DNA of 64,000 nt from Paracoccaceae bacterium. Its GTDB lineage: Bacteria > Pseudomonadota > Alphaproteobacteria > Rhodobacterales > Rhodobacteraceae. The DNA is taken from positions 1,078,895 through 1,142,894 of the forward strand of contig JAHRYM010000002.1 in NCBI GenBank assembly GCA_020622085.1, written 5' to 3'. A program made the position numbers and the translations under genes. Numbering within the stretch: position 1 is the stretch's first letter; every line of letters starts with the position of its first letter. The notes beneath the pieces are model-generated. The model was not told where the DNA came from. It searched no databases and was given only the letters and a program-made list of their open reading frames with translations. Positions 16,880 to 25,647 of the stretch are shown here, in pieces.

Positions 16880-18142
16880 ATGCCTGTCCTGTGCCGAGAC
16901 TGCCAGACCCCGTTCCCGGACGCGCCGGCGCCAATGCGCTGCCCCGGCTGCCGCAGCGTGCGGCTTGTTTCCCACCCCGAGCTGTTCAGCCTGTCCATCG
17001 CGCATATGGATTGCGATGCTTTCTATGCCAGCGTCGAAAAACGCGACAACCCGGGCCTGCACGACAAGCCGGTGATTGTCGGCGGAGGGCATCGCGGGGT
17101 GGTATCAACCTGCTGCTATCTGGCGCGGATCAAGGGTGTGCGTTCGGCCATGCCGATGTTCCAGGCGCTGAAGCTTTGCCCGGAAGCGGCGGTGATCGCG
17201 CCACGTGGCAGTCACTACGCCGCCGTTTCCCGGGAAATCCGTGCGCTGATGGAAGACCTGACCCCGCTGATCGAGCCCCTGTCGCTGGACGAGGCTTTCC
17301 TTGATCTGACCGGCACCGAACGCCTGCACCATGCCCCGCCTGCTGTCCTGCTCGCGCGCTTGCTGAACAGGATCGAACAGGAGATCGGGGTGACCGCCTC
17401 GATCGGGTTGTCGCACAACAAGTTCCTCGCCAAGATCGCATCCGATCTCGACAAGCCGCGCGGTTTTGCCGTGATCGGCCGGGCCGAGACCGCCGATTTC
17501 CTGCGCGACAAGCCGGTTCGGATGATCTGGGGGGTTGGCACCGCGTTCCAGGCGGCTCTGGACAAGGCCGGTATCCGCAGCTTCGATGACCTGCGCCGCT
17601 GGGATCTGCCGGATCTGGTGGCGCGTTTTGGCGCAAGCGGTGAACGACTTTACCATCTTGCGCGCGGCGAGGATCACCGCCGCGTTCAGCGCGATGCACC
17701 GATGAAGTCGATTTCGGCGGAAACCACCTTCGATCGGGACACAGCCGCCCGCGACGTGCTTGACGGTCATCTGTGGCGGCTGTCCGAGCGGGTCACCGAT
17801 CGCGCCAAGGCCAAGGGATTGGCGGGACGGACAGCGCAGCTGAAGCTCAGGCGCGCGGATTTCTCGACGATCACGCGGCGGCAATCGCTGCGCGAGCCGA
17901 CACAGATGGCTGATACCCTGTATCGTGCGGCTGCCGAAATGATGTCGGGCCTGGGCGATCCCGGGCCTTTCCGGCTGATCGGTGTCGGACTGTCCGATAT
18001 TGGACCAACCCCCGATGGCGATCCCATGGGCGATCTTCTGGATCCGGACGCCGAGACGCGGCGCAAGGCCGAACGGGCGACCGATGCGATACGCGCCCGA
18101 TTCGGCCCGCAGGCCATCGTGCGGGGGCGGTCACTGTCATAG
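16880..18142 (+). CDS. dinB: DNA polymerase IV with N-terminal Cys4 ribbon
   Basis: 420 residues from ATG 16880 (MPVLCRDCQTPFPD); the track start 46 codons upstream would overlap the divergent gene. Residues 1-30 contain two CxxC pairs (C5/C8 and C21/C24), a likely zinc ribbon absent from E. coli Pol IV. The Y-family polymerase follows: IAHMDCDAFYASVEKRDNP with the first catalytic Asp, and PLSLDEAFLDLTG with the second Asp-Glu pair. Then come SIGLSHNKFLAKIASDLDKP, the HhH region and the little finger. It performs error-prone translesion synthesis. Confidence 0.93.
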   Translation: MPVLCRDCQTPFPDAPAPMRCPGCRSVRLVSHPELFSLSIAHMDCDAFYASVEKRDNPGLHDKPVIVGGGHRGVVSTCCYLARIKGVRSAMPMFQALKLCPEAAVIAPRGSHYAAVSREIRALMEDLTPLIEPLSLDEAFLDLTGTERLHHAPPAVLLARLLNRIEQEIGVTASIGLSHNKFLAKIASDLDKPRGFAVIGRAETADFLRDKPVRMIWGVGTAFQAALDKAGIRSFDDLRRWDLPDLVARFGASGERLYHLARGEDHRRVQRDAPMKSISAETTFDRDTAARDVLDGHLWRLSERVTDRAKAKGLAGRTAQLKLRRADFSTITRRQSLREPTQMADTLYRAAAEMMSGLGDPGPFRLIGVGLSDIGPTPDGDPMGDLLDPDAETRRKAERATDAIRARFGPQAIVRGRSLS

Positions 18143-18169
18143 ATCCCGGGCCGGGGCAGGGCTTGCGGC

Positions 18170-19045
18170 CTATTCCGCCGCAAGCGCAGGCGGGACCGAT
18201 CGTCCGAGGCCAGTGATCTCCCTCAGAACCCCGGCCAGGGTCTGGCGGAACCCCTGGAAATTGCCGTTGGGGCGGATCTCGCGCTCGTTCATGTAGAGCG
18301 ACCGGTCGATCTCGACCTGCACGGCATGATGCCCGGCCTGCGGGCGGCCGTAGGTCTGGACAATATAGGCCCCCGCAAAGGGCGTGTTGCGCACCACCCG
18401 CAGCCCGACCGCCTCGAAGGCCGCCTGAATGCCCGACACGATTTCTTCCGAGGCCGAGGTGCCATAGCGGTCGCCGACCACCACTTCCGGGCGGCGCAAG
18501 CCGCTGCGCGCGCCGATCGCCGCGATCGAATCCAGCGCCTCATGCGGCATCGAATGCATGTCGATCAGGATGGCCTGCGAGAACTCGCGCCGCGCCGCCG
18601 CCATCAGCTCGGCCAGTTGCGCGTGATAGGGGTGCCACCAGGTGTCGATCCGCGCCTCGGCCTCGTGGCGGGCCAACTTGCCGCGATAGATCGCCTTGCC
18701 CCCGGCCACCACGCGCGGCACCACCCCAAGGCCCGAGTTGATCCGCGGATTATGTGCGCCTACCGTCACACCCTCGATCACCGCAGGGTCCAGTTCATCG
18801 GGCGCGCGATTGAGGTCGACGAAGGCCCGGGGCGCTATCGCCGTCAGCAGCGGGGCGCCGAAATCCGGCACAACCTCGAGCAGGCGGTCGACAAAGGCAT
18901 CCTCGGAACTGCGGATCGCGCGCTCATCCAACACCGACCTGCGCCGGAAGCTTGCCGGATACATCCGCCCGCTGTGGGGGGAGGCAAAGACAACGCCGGT
19001 CGTGCACCTTGCGGGCAACGTCAGATGATAGGGCCGCGATGACAT
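18170..19045 (-). CDS. N-formylglutamate amidohydrolase family protein
   Basis: 291 residues from ATG 19045 (MSSRPYHLTLPARC); the track begins at an upstream TTG. The family motif FASPHSGRMYP appears near residue 20, SEDAFVDRL follows, and ILIDMHSMPH and VQVEIDRSLYMNE occur in the second half, matching FGase (HutG-type) metal-binding zinc-hydrolase motifs. The classical reaction releases formate from N-formyl-L-glutamate at the end of histidine degradation. No hut genes are nearby, so the physiological substrate may be different. Confidence 0.85.
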   Translation of the reverse strand: MSSRPYHLTLPARCTTGVVFASPHSGRMYPASFRRRSVLDERAIRSSEDAFVDRLLEVVPDFGAPLLTAIAPRAFVDLNRAPDELDPAVIEGVTVGAHNPRINSGLGVVPRVVAGGKAIYRGKLARHEAEARIDTWWHPYHAQLAELMAAARREFSQAILIDMHSMPHEALDSIAAIGARSGLRRPEVVVGDRYGTSASEEIVSGIQAAFEAVGLRVVRNTPFAGAYIVQTYGRPQAGHHAVQVEIDRSLYMNEREIRPNGNFQGFRQTLAGVLREITGLGRSVPPALAAE

Positions 19046-19259
19046 CCGTGATCCGCCTTGATTCAATCCCCACTATAGCCGCAGAACGCGCGCTGCCAAA
19101 ACCCCGTTGCAGCCAGTCCCTGCGTCCGGACATGACCGTTTCGAATTGCCGCTCGAAAGCCCTTGAAACGGTTTGCGACTCCTTCTATAGACGCCCGGAC
19201 CGACGCGGTTCCAGCCGCGTTTGCCCTGTTGGCAGACGCGGGCGGAAATGCAGACGGAG

Positions 19260-19334
19260 GGGCGCGTAGCTCAGCGGTAGAGCACTACGTTGACATCGTA
19301 GTGGCCACAGGTTCGATCCCTGTCGCGCCCACCA
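19260..19334 (+). tRNA. tRNA-Val (anticodon GAC)
   Basis: A complete cloverleaf: acceptor GGGCGCG pairs with CGCGCCC; D-arm GCTC-AGCGGTA-GAGC; anticodon arm CTACG-TTGACAT-CGTAG with anticodon GAC at 19292-19294; T-arm ACAGG-TTCGATC-CCTGT. The discriminator base is A and the CCA end is encoded. It lies 65 bases before rpmJ on the same strand. Confidence 0.97.
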
Positions 19335-19398
19335 TTCACCCCCGGCTTGCCGGGAAGACAGTTTTCCAGGCGCACGCGCGCCGCGAAGGAGAAGAACG

Positions 19399-19524
19399 AT
19401 GAAGGTTGCGAACTCGCTCCGCTCGCTCAAGCAGCGCCACCGCGATTGCCAGATCGTGCGCCGCAAGGGCCGCGTCTATGTGATCAACAAGACGCAAAAG
19501 CGCTTCAAGGCCCGTCAGGGCTGA
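19399..19524 (+). CDS. rpmJ: 50S ribosomal protein L36
   Basis: 41 residues, too short for the ORF track: [41 protein letters not shown]. This is the longer alphaproteobacterial L36 form lacking the complete zinc-binding Cys set of the canonical 37-residue protein; only one Cys is present. The ribosome-binding site GAAGGAGAAG is strong. It sits alone after tRNA-Val and has its own terminator. Confidence 0.97.
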   Translation: MKVANSLRSLKQRHRDCQIVRRKGRVYVINKTQKRFKARQG

Positions 19525-19548
19525 TCAAGGCTTGACCAGCTAGTGACA

Positions 19549-19577
19549 AGGCCGCCCGATGGGCGGTCTTTTTGCTT
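19549..19577 (+). terminator. Rho-independent terminator of rpmJ
   Basis: CCGCCC-GAT-GGGCGG followed by TCTTTTTGCTTTT, 25 bases after the rpmJ stop: a classical GC stem plus U-tract. Confidence 0.92.
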
Positions 19578-19633
19578 TTCCAGCAAGTCACGTCTTGGCA
19601 GGATGGTCTCAGGCGGCCATCAGGGGAAGGCCC

Positions 19634-20782
19634 ATGCGGATTCATTGGTGTGGCATCGGCCCGGGCTCGGGGCCAGGATTGCGGCGCCTGTCACAGGATG
19701 GCTTTCCGGTCACGATCTGGGTGCCAGCCGGGGACGGGGACCAGGCAAGGCTTCGCGATCTGCCCGGGGGTGTCCGGCGTTACGTCCTGTCGGAACTCGA
19801 TTCGGTTCTCGGCAGGGGCGATATCGTCGTCTCGATGCTGCGTGCGGAAGACCACGCCGATCTGGCGCGGCACTGCATCGGGCGCGGCGCGCATTTCCTC
19901 TGGCCCGGTCATGTCTCGCCTGAACTGGCCGGCATGGATGACGCCGCCCGGCGGGCCGGTTCGGTGCTGATGGGCGGGATCGGCCTTGATCCCGGTCTTG
20001 ATCACCTGATGGCGCAGGATCTTGTCACGGCCTACCGCATGTCCCTGGCCTGCCGGCCCGGGAATGTCCTGTCGTTTCAGTCGGTCAGCGGCAGTTTCCC
20101 GGTCGAACCCGGCCCTTTCCGGGGCAAGTTCAACCATCCGCCGACCGACATGCTGCGCACGCTTTCTGCCCCTGCGCGCTATCGCCGGGGCTTCGTCGAC
20201 CTGTTGATCGCCCATCCCTGGGATGGCCTTGGAGAACGGCTTGTCCCGCTGCCCCGGCCGCAGACCTTCGAAGTGCATCCCATCCGCGACAGCCAGCGCG
20301 ACTGGGGATCCTCGCTCCTCGATTCCGCCTGGACTGTCCGGGAATTCTTCCATGGGACGCTCAGGCCGCTTGGTTGGGCGATGGCCTGGCAATCCGTCTT
20401 CGACCAGATCGCCGCCATGCCCAAGGATCCACAGGCCCGCGAGACCGCACTGGCCGAGCTTTCCGAAAGGCTGGCAGCCGATCATCCCTATCATGGCGAC
20501 GAGCCGGATCGCGTCGTCATGGAAGTCACCCTTCTGGCCGAGGCCGGGGGTCGTCCGGTCTGGCATCAGAGCTGGGTTCTGGATGCCGAAGCCGATACCC
20601 GCGGCTCGGCGCTGGCGCGGCTGGTATCGGTTCCGGTCGCCCTTTGCGTGTTGCTTGTCATGGCGCGCGAGATACCGGTTGGCGTCCATCCGGCCCCGCA
20701 TGATCCGCGCCTGGTCAGGCGCCTGCTGGACCAATGCATCCTGCAGGCGCAGACCTGCCTGCGCATCAACCACCTTCGCTAG
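19634..20782 (+). CDS. Saccharopine dehydrogenase-like protein
   Basis: 382 residues from ATG 19634 (MRIHWCGIGPGSG) with GGGGAAGG upstream. A short dinucleotide-binding-like N-terminus is followed by DIVVSMLRAEDHADLARHCIGRGAHFL and GSVLMGGIGLDPGLDHLMAQDLV, the pattern of saccharopine dehydrogenase/lysine-ketoglutarate reductase C-terminal halves. The Rossmann glycines are atypical (GIGPGSGPG), so cofactor binding may differ. No lysine-pathway genes adjoin it. The exact reaction is not determinable from sequence. Confidence 0.7.
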   Translation: MRIHWCGIGPGSGPGLRRLSQDGFPVTIWVPAGDGDQARLRDLPGGVRRYVLSELDSVLGRGDIVVSMLRAEDHADLARHCIGRGAHFLWPGHVSPELAGMDDAARRAGSVLMGGIGLDPGLDHLMAQDLVTAYRMSLACRPGNVLSFQSVSGSFPVEPGPFRGKFNHPPTDMLRTLSAPARYRRGFVDLLIAHPWDGLGERLVPLPRPQTFEVHPIRDSQRDWGSSLLDSAWTVREFFHGTLRPLGWAMAWQSVFDQIAAMPKDPQARETALAELSERLAADHPYHGDEPDRVVMEVTLLAEAGGRPVWHQSWVLDAEADTRGSALARLVSVPVALCVLLVMAREIPVGVHPAPHDPRLVRRLLDQCILQAQTCLRINHLR

Positions 20783-20786
20783 CGGC

Positions 20787-21155
20787 TCACGTCATCGGCA
20801 GCACGTCGTCCTCGGCGTCCTCGGGCGACAGCCCCAGCGCATCCATCCCGTCTTCCAGATAGTCGGCCACCTTGGGCTCGCCCATCAGGTAATCCTCGGT
20901 CGGGGTGGTCTTTTCCGAACGCGCCGTCGCAATCGCTTCCTCAAGCTCCTCGGCCTCGAAGGATCCGCGCCCGATCCACATCACGGCCACAAGGCTCGCC
21001 TGCTCATCCTCGTTCAGGCCCGCGATGAAGGCGCGCAACTCGGCCTCGTTGCCATGCTGGCCCCGGCCCTCGGCTCCCCAAGCGCTGACCCCCGAATCGT
21101 AGTCGCGGGCGCGGATGATGACATAGGCAATCTTGTCCGAGGTAATCTGAAGCAT
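20787..21155 (-). CDS. DUF3775 family protein
   Basis: 122 residues from ATG 21155 (MLQITSDKIAYVIIRARDYDSGV). The N-terminal half matches the DUF3775 pattern (DKIAYVIIRAR...LRAFIAGLNEDEQASLVAVMWIGRG). The C-terminal third is strongly acidic (DYLEDGMDALGLSPEDAEDD). It is a short cytoplasmic protein of unknown function, common in Rhodobacteraceae as far as I recall. It is last in the mutL-rmuC direction but separated from rmuC by a hairpin repeat. Confidence 0.75.
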   Translation of the reverse strand: MLQITSDKIAYVIIRARDYDSGVSAWGAEGRGQHGNEAELRAFIAGLNEDEQASLVAVMWIGRGSFEAEELEEAIATARSEKTTPTEDYLMGEPKVADYLEDGMDALGLSPEDAEDDVLPMT

Positions 21156-21216
21156 GGTCTTTCTCCTGTCGCCGGCCATTGTCGGGGCTGGCGCGCACCC
21201 GCGCAACCCCTTCTTC

Positions 21217-21262
21217 TTTGGGAAAATACTCTCCGGGGGTCCGGGGGTGGAAAACCCCCGGC
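21217..21262. repeat. GC-rich intergenic hairpin repeat (REP-like)
   Basis: GGAAAATACTCTCCGGGGGTCC followed by the hairpin CCGGGGGT-GGAAA-ACCCCCGG. Sequences of this form (GGAGTATTT next to a run of C/G hairpins) recur between genes in many Rhodobacteraceae genomes. On the minus strand it follows the rmuC stop and ends in AGTATTTTCC, so it may also act as the rmuC terminator. Only one copy is seen in this window. Confidence 0.65.
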
Positions 21263-21271
21263 GCCGCACCC

Positions 21272-22444
21272 TCAGCCGCGTGGGGCTTCCGCCGGAACGA
21301 TACGCGGCACCGGCGATTCGGCCAGTTCCTCGAAATCGAAGTTGTCCAGCCGCCGCGCCCGCTTCCCTGCCTTCTCGGCCGAGATCTTGATCTCCTCGAT
21401 GTCCTTCGAGGCCTGGCCGAAATGCCGGTCAAGGTTCTCGACCCGGCCGGCCAGCCGGTCGACATCGCCATGCAGCGCCGCAAGCTCCTTGCGGATCGCC
21501 CCGGCCTGCGCCCGCATCCGCGCGTCCTTCAGCACTGCCCGCATCGTGTTCAGGACAGCCATGCAGGTGGTGGGCGACACGATCCAGACCTTCAGCGCGA
21601 AACCTTCCCGCACCAGTTCGGGGAAATTCGCGTGCAACTCGGCATAGACCGCTTCCGAGGGCAGGAACATCAGCGCCCCGTCGGCCGTCTCGCCTTCCAG
21701 GATGTAGCGTTCGGCAATCGCCTTCAGATGGTTGCGCACATCGATCCGCAGCCGCCGCTGCGCCTCGATCAGTTCCGAATTGTTGGTGGCGCGCCGCAGG
21801 GCCTCATAGGCATCCAGCGGGAATTTTGCGTCCACCACGATCGGCCCCGGCGGGTTCGGCAGGTGGATCAGGCAATCCGCCCGCCGTCCGTTCGACAGCG
21901 TCGCCTGCATCGTGAAACTGTCCGAGGGCAGCGCCTTCAGCACGATGTCATTCAGCTGGATTTCCCCGAAAGCGCCCCGCGTCTGCTTGTTGGCAAGGAT
22001 ATCTTGCAGGGATAGCACATTGCCCGACAGCTTTTCGATATTGGCCTGCGCCTTGTCGATGGTCTCCAGCCGCTGCTGCAAGTCTCCCAAGCTCCGCGCC
22101 GTGCGGGTCGCGGTGCCGTGCAGGCTTTCCGTCATCCCCCGCGACACTTCGGCCAGACGCTGCTCCATCAGCCCCAGCACCCGCGCCTGCGCCGCGGCCT
22201 GCGCCTCGGACACATGATGAAGCCCGCCCGCCAATTGCTGCTGCCCGTCCGAAAGGCTTTGCACCCGCCCGCCCAACGCCACCATCTGCGCCAGCATCGG
22301 CTCGGCCATCCGCGCCGCCCGGCCTGCCGCCCGCATCGTCAGGATTACCAGCAACAAAAGCAGCACGAAGGCCGCAACACCGCCAAGGACCGCCAGCACC
22401 AGCGGATCGCCAAGGGAATAAATCTGGTCGCCAAGTGTGATCAT
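21272..22444 (-). CDS. rmuC: DNA recombination protein RmuC
   Basis: 390 residues from ATG 22444, overlapping the mutL stop by 4 bases (ATGA). An N-terminal membrane helix ([22 protein letters not shown], about 17-38) precedes a coiled coil (about 60-140). The RmuC nuclease-like domain follows: [29 protein letters not shown] and [15 protein letters not shown]. RmuC limits rearrangements at inverted repeats. The coupling to mutL places two genome-stability proteins in one unit. Confidence 0.93.
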   Translation of the reverse strand: MITLGDQIYSLGDPLVLAVLGGVAAFVLLLLLVILTMRAAGRAARMAEPMLAQMVALGGRVQSLSDGQQQLAGGLHHVSEAQAAAQARVLGLMEQRLAEVSRGMTESLHGTATRTARSLGDLQQRLETIDKAQANIEKLSGNVLSLQDILANKQTRGAFGEIQLNDIVLKALPSDSFTMQATLSNGRRADCLIHLPNPPGPIVVDAKFPLDAYEALRRATNNSELIEAQRRLRIDVRNHLKAIAERYILEGETADGALMFLPSEAVYAELHANFPELVREGFALKVWIVSPTTCMAVLNTMRAVLKDARMRAQAGAIRKELAALHGDVDRLAGRVENLDRHFGQASKDIEEIKISAEKAGKRARRLDNFDFEELAESPVPRIVPAEAPRG

Positions 22445-24291
22445 GTGCGCCCGAACAGCCGTTCGATATCTGAAAGCTTCAATTCGACGTAGGTGGGCCG
22501 CCCGTGGTTGCACTGGCCGGAATGCGGCGTTGCTTCCATTTCCCGCAACAGCGCGTTCATCTCTTCGGCCCGCATCTGCCGGCCCGACCGGATCGATCCG
22601 TGGCAGGCCATCCGGCTCAGGATCGCGTCGATCCGGGCGCGCAGGCGCTGACTGTCCTCGACGTCCTGAAGCTCGTCCAGCATGTCGCGCAGCAGCGCCG
22701 CACTGTCCACCCGGCCCAGGATCGCCGGCGTTTCCCGCACCGCCACCGCGCCGCCGCCGAAGGGTTCGATCACCAGCCCCAGCGCCGCCAGATCCTCGGC
22801 CAGTTCCAGTAGCCGCGCCGCGCCCGCCGCCCCCAGATCGACGATGTCCGGGATCAGCAGCGCCTGCGCCGCGATGCCATGTTCGGCCATCTGCCGTTTC
22901 AGCCGTTCATAGACCAGCCGCTCATGCGCCGCGTGCTGATCGACGATGACGATGCCGGTTTCAGTCTGGGCGATGATGTAGTTCTCATGCACCTGCGCCC
23001 GCGCCGCGCCAAGGGGATGCGCAGTGGCGGGGTCGTCCGCCGCGATCTCTGCCGGCCGCACACTGGGGGCGATCGCCAGCCCAGCCTCGGCAAAGCCCGA
23101 GGACTGGACCGGCGCCTGCGACACATAGCTGGCCCGCAGCGCAGCACCCGAAGGCCGGTCCATTTGATAAAGTCGCGGCGCCATTGCCACGGGTTCGGCC
23201 CGCATCGCGCCCAGCGTGGCCGCCCCGACCGTGGAAGAGGCGCGATGCCCCGCTTCGGCCAGTGCGTGACGCAATGCGCTCACGATCAGACCGCGCGCCA
23301 GACCCGGATCGCGGAAGCGCACCTCGGCCTTCGCCGGATGCACGTTCACATCGACCAGTTGCGGATCACAGGTCAGGAACAGCACCGCCGCCGGATGCCG
23401 ATCGCGCGACAGGAAATCCATGTAGGCCGCCCGCAGCGCCCCGATCAGCATCTTGTCTCGCACCGGGCGGCCATTGACGAACAGGAACTGCTCGACCGCC
23501 GCCCCCCGCGAATAAGTCGGCAGCGCCGCATAGCCCGAAAGGTGCAGCCCGTCGCGCATCGCGTCGATGGGCAGCGCATTGGCACTGAACTCGCGCCCGA
23601 GGATTCCCGAAAGCCGCCCCGCCAGCGCATCGAACAGATGGCCCTGTTCCGCATCGGCGCGAAACACCTCGCGCCGCTGCCCCCCCGAGGCATCCGTGAG
23701 GGTAAACGCCGCATAGGGCGAAGCCATCGCCAGACGCCGCACCACATCGCTGATCGCCTGCGCCTCGGCCCGGTCGGTGCGCAGGAATTTCAGCCGCGCG
23801 GGCGTGGCGTAGAACAGGTCGCGCAATTCGACCACCGTGCCGCGATTGAGCGCCGCAGGCCGGACCGGGGCCATCTGCCCGCCCGAAACCGCGATCTGCG
23901 CGCCCTCCTGCCCCTCCACCCGCGAGGTGATCGACAGCCGCCCGACCGCACCAAGGCTTGGCAGTGCCTCGCCTCGGAAGCCGAAGCTGCGGATGTTCAG
24001 AAGGTCGGTCCCGTCGATCTTTGACGTCGCATGGCGCGACAGGGCCAAGGGCAGATCATCGGCCGTCATCCCGCAGCCGTCATCGACCACGCGGATCAGG
24101 GTCTTGCCCCCTTCGGCATAGGTCACGTCTACGCGCACCGCGCCCGCATCAAGCGCGTTCTCCACCAGCTCCTTCACGGCCGAGGCGGGGCGTTCCACCA
24201 CCTCGCCTGCGGCGATCCGGTTGGCGGCGGCTTCATCCAGTTGCCGGATGACAGGCCGATCCGCCCGCATGTTGGGGGTTTCTGCGTTCAT
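22441..24291 (-). CDS. mutL: DNA mismatch repair protein MutL (endonuclease type)
   Basis: 616 residues from ATG 24291 ([35 protein letters not shown]); ATG 24270 is an alternative. The GHKL ATPase motifs are present: [21 protein letters not shown] and [15 protein letters not shown]. In the C-terminal domain [12 protein letters not shown] fits the DQHA(X)2E(X)4E metal-binding motif of MutL proteins that nick DNA themselves. [11 protein letters not shown] near the end is the matching zinc/metal segment. This is expected for bacteria without MutH. Confidence 0.97.
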   Translation of the reverse strand: MNAETPNMRADRPVIRQLDEAAANRIAAGEVVERPASAVKELVENALDAGAVRVDVTYAEGGKTLIRVVDDGCGMTADDLPLALSRHATSKIDGTDLLNIRSFGFRGEALPSLGAVGRLSITSRVEGQEGAQIAVSGGQMAPVRPAALNRGTVVELRDLFYATPARLKFLRTDRAEAQAISDVVRRLAMASPYAAFTLTDASGGQRREVFRADAEQGHLFDALAGRLSGILGREFSANALPIDAMRDGLHLSGYAALPTYSRGAAVEQFLFVNGRPVRDKMLIGALRAAYMDFLSRDRHPAAVLFLTCDPQLVDVNVHPAKAEVRFRDPGLARGLIVSALRHALAEAGHRASSTVGAATLGAMRAEPVAMAPRLYQMDRPSGAALRASYVSQAPVQSSGFAEAGLAIAPSVRPAEIAADDPATAHPLGAARAQVHENYIIAQTETGIVIVDQHAAHERLVYERLKRQMAEHGIAAQALLIPDIVDLGAAGAARLLELAEDLAALGLVIEPFGGGAVAVRETPAILGRVDSAALLRDMLDELQDVEDSQRLRARIDAILSRMACHGSIRSGRQMRAEEMNALLREMEATPHSGQCNHGRPTYVELKLSDIERLFGRT

Positions 24292-24342
24292 GCCACAAGC
24301 CCTAGCACAAAGCACGAACGCAGGCCAATGATTCTGCCGCGC

Positions 24343-25647
24343 CTATTTCAACCCCACCGGCCGGCCCACCACCACGAAATGCAGATCCGCCGGCACCATC
24401 AGCCGTTTGGCAACCCGGGCCACGTCATCAAGCGTCACCGCCTCGACCTTGGCGTTGCGGGTATTCACATAGTCGGGCGTCATGCCCTGCAACTGCATCC
24501 CGGCAAGGATATTGGCGATCTTCTGGTTGCCCGAGAACCGCAGCGGGTAGGAGCCGGTGAGGTAAGTCTTGGCATCCCGCAACTCGGCCTCGGTTACGCC
24601 ATTGGTCGCGGCGCGTCGCCATTCGAACCGGACGACCTCGATCGCCTCGGCGACCTTTTCGTTGGCCGATGCGAAGGATCCCTGCCAAGTATCGGCCAGG
24701 TCCATGTCGATCAGATAGGAGGCAATTCCATAGGTCAGTCCGCGCTTTTCGCGCACCTCGTCCATCAGCCGGGCGGAGAATCCGCCGCCGCCGACGATCT
24801 GGTTGAGGATGAAGGCCGCGAAGTAATCGGGATCATCGCGCTGAATGCCGTTCTGGCCGAACACGACCACCGACTGTGGCGAGCCGAAATCAACGACCGT
24901 GGTTCCGCCCTTGATCGTCATTTTGGGCGGCTTCGGAAAATCGGCGCCCTTTTCGGGAAGGTCGCCCAGCAGATCATCCAGCAGCGGCCCAAGCTCTGCC
25001 GCCGTCATGTCGCCCGCCACCGCCACGTAAAGCCGATCCCGCGCCATGACTCGCGCCTTGGCGTCAAGCATGTCGGCCTGTGTCAGCCCGGCCAGGCTTT
25101 CGCCCGTGCCGTTTTGCGAACTGCCGTAGGGATGATTCCCGAAGGTGTCGCTGGCCCAGCGATTCCCGGCCATCGCCTGCGGATCCTGTGCGTCGGACTG
25201 GATGATCGACAGCACCTGCCCGCGCACCCGGTCGATGGCATCCTGATCAAACCGCGTCTCGGTCAGCCCCTTTTTCAGCAGCGCCAGAGACGGAGCGCGG
25301 TTTTTCGTCAGGAAGCGCGCGGAAATCGACAGGGTGTCATCATCGACATCAAACCCGAACTGCGCCCCCAGCGTTTCCTGGGCGGCAGCAAAGCCCTGCG
25401 CATCCAGATCGCCGGCGCCTTCCTCGATCAGGCCGGTCATCAGGTTGATCTCGCCGCGCTTGCCTGGCGCATCAAGGCTTGCCCCGCCCCGGAACCGCAA
25501 TTCAAGCGAGGCGAAGGGCAGGCTGTGATCCTCGACCAGCCAGGCCTTGATCCCGCCAGGCGAGGTCACTTGCTGGATGTCCACCGCCGCCAGCACCGGG
25601 CTGGCCAGAAAAAGGGATGCAAGCCCCGCGAATATCGCCCGGATCAT
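24343..25647 (-). CDS. M16-family peptidase, apparently inactive subunit
   Basis: 434 residues with a signal peptide (MIRAIFAGLASLFLASPVLA). The M16 fold is clear (GINLMTGLIEEGAG region, then DEVREKRGLTYGIASYL with the conserved RGLTYG of the C-terminal half). The catalytic HxxEH motif is missing at the expected position, where NLMTGLIEEG stands. It resembles the non-catalytic partner of two-subunit M16 peptidases. It overlaps the stop of the upstream catalytic gene by 4 bases, supporting a periplasmic heterodimer. Confidence 0.9.
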   Translation of the reverse strand: MIRAIFAGLASLFLASPVLAAVDIQQVTSPGGIKAWLVEDHSLPFASLELRFRGGASLDAPGKRGEINLMTGLIEEGAGDLDAQGFAAAQETLGAQFGFDVDDDTLSISARFLTKNRAPSLALLKKGLTETRFDQDAIDRVRGQVLSIIQSDAQDPQAMAGNRWASDTFGNHPYGSSQNGTGESLAGLTQADMLDAKARVMARDRLYVAVAGDMTAAELGPLLDDLLGDLPEKGADFPKPPKMTIKGGTTVVDFGSPQSVVVFGQNGIQRDDPDYFAAFILNQIVGGGGFSARLMDEVREKRGLTYGIASYLIDMDLADTWQGSFASANEKVAEAIEVVRFEWRRAATNGVTEAELRDAKTYLTGSYPLRFSGNQKIANILAGMQLQGMTPDYVNTRNAKVEAVTLDDVARVAKRLMVPADLHFVVVGRPVGLK

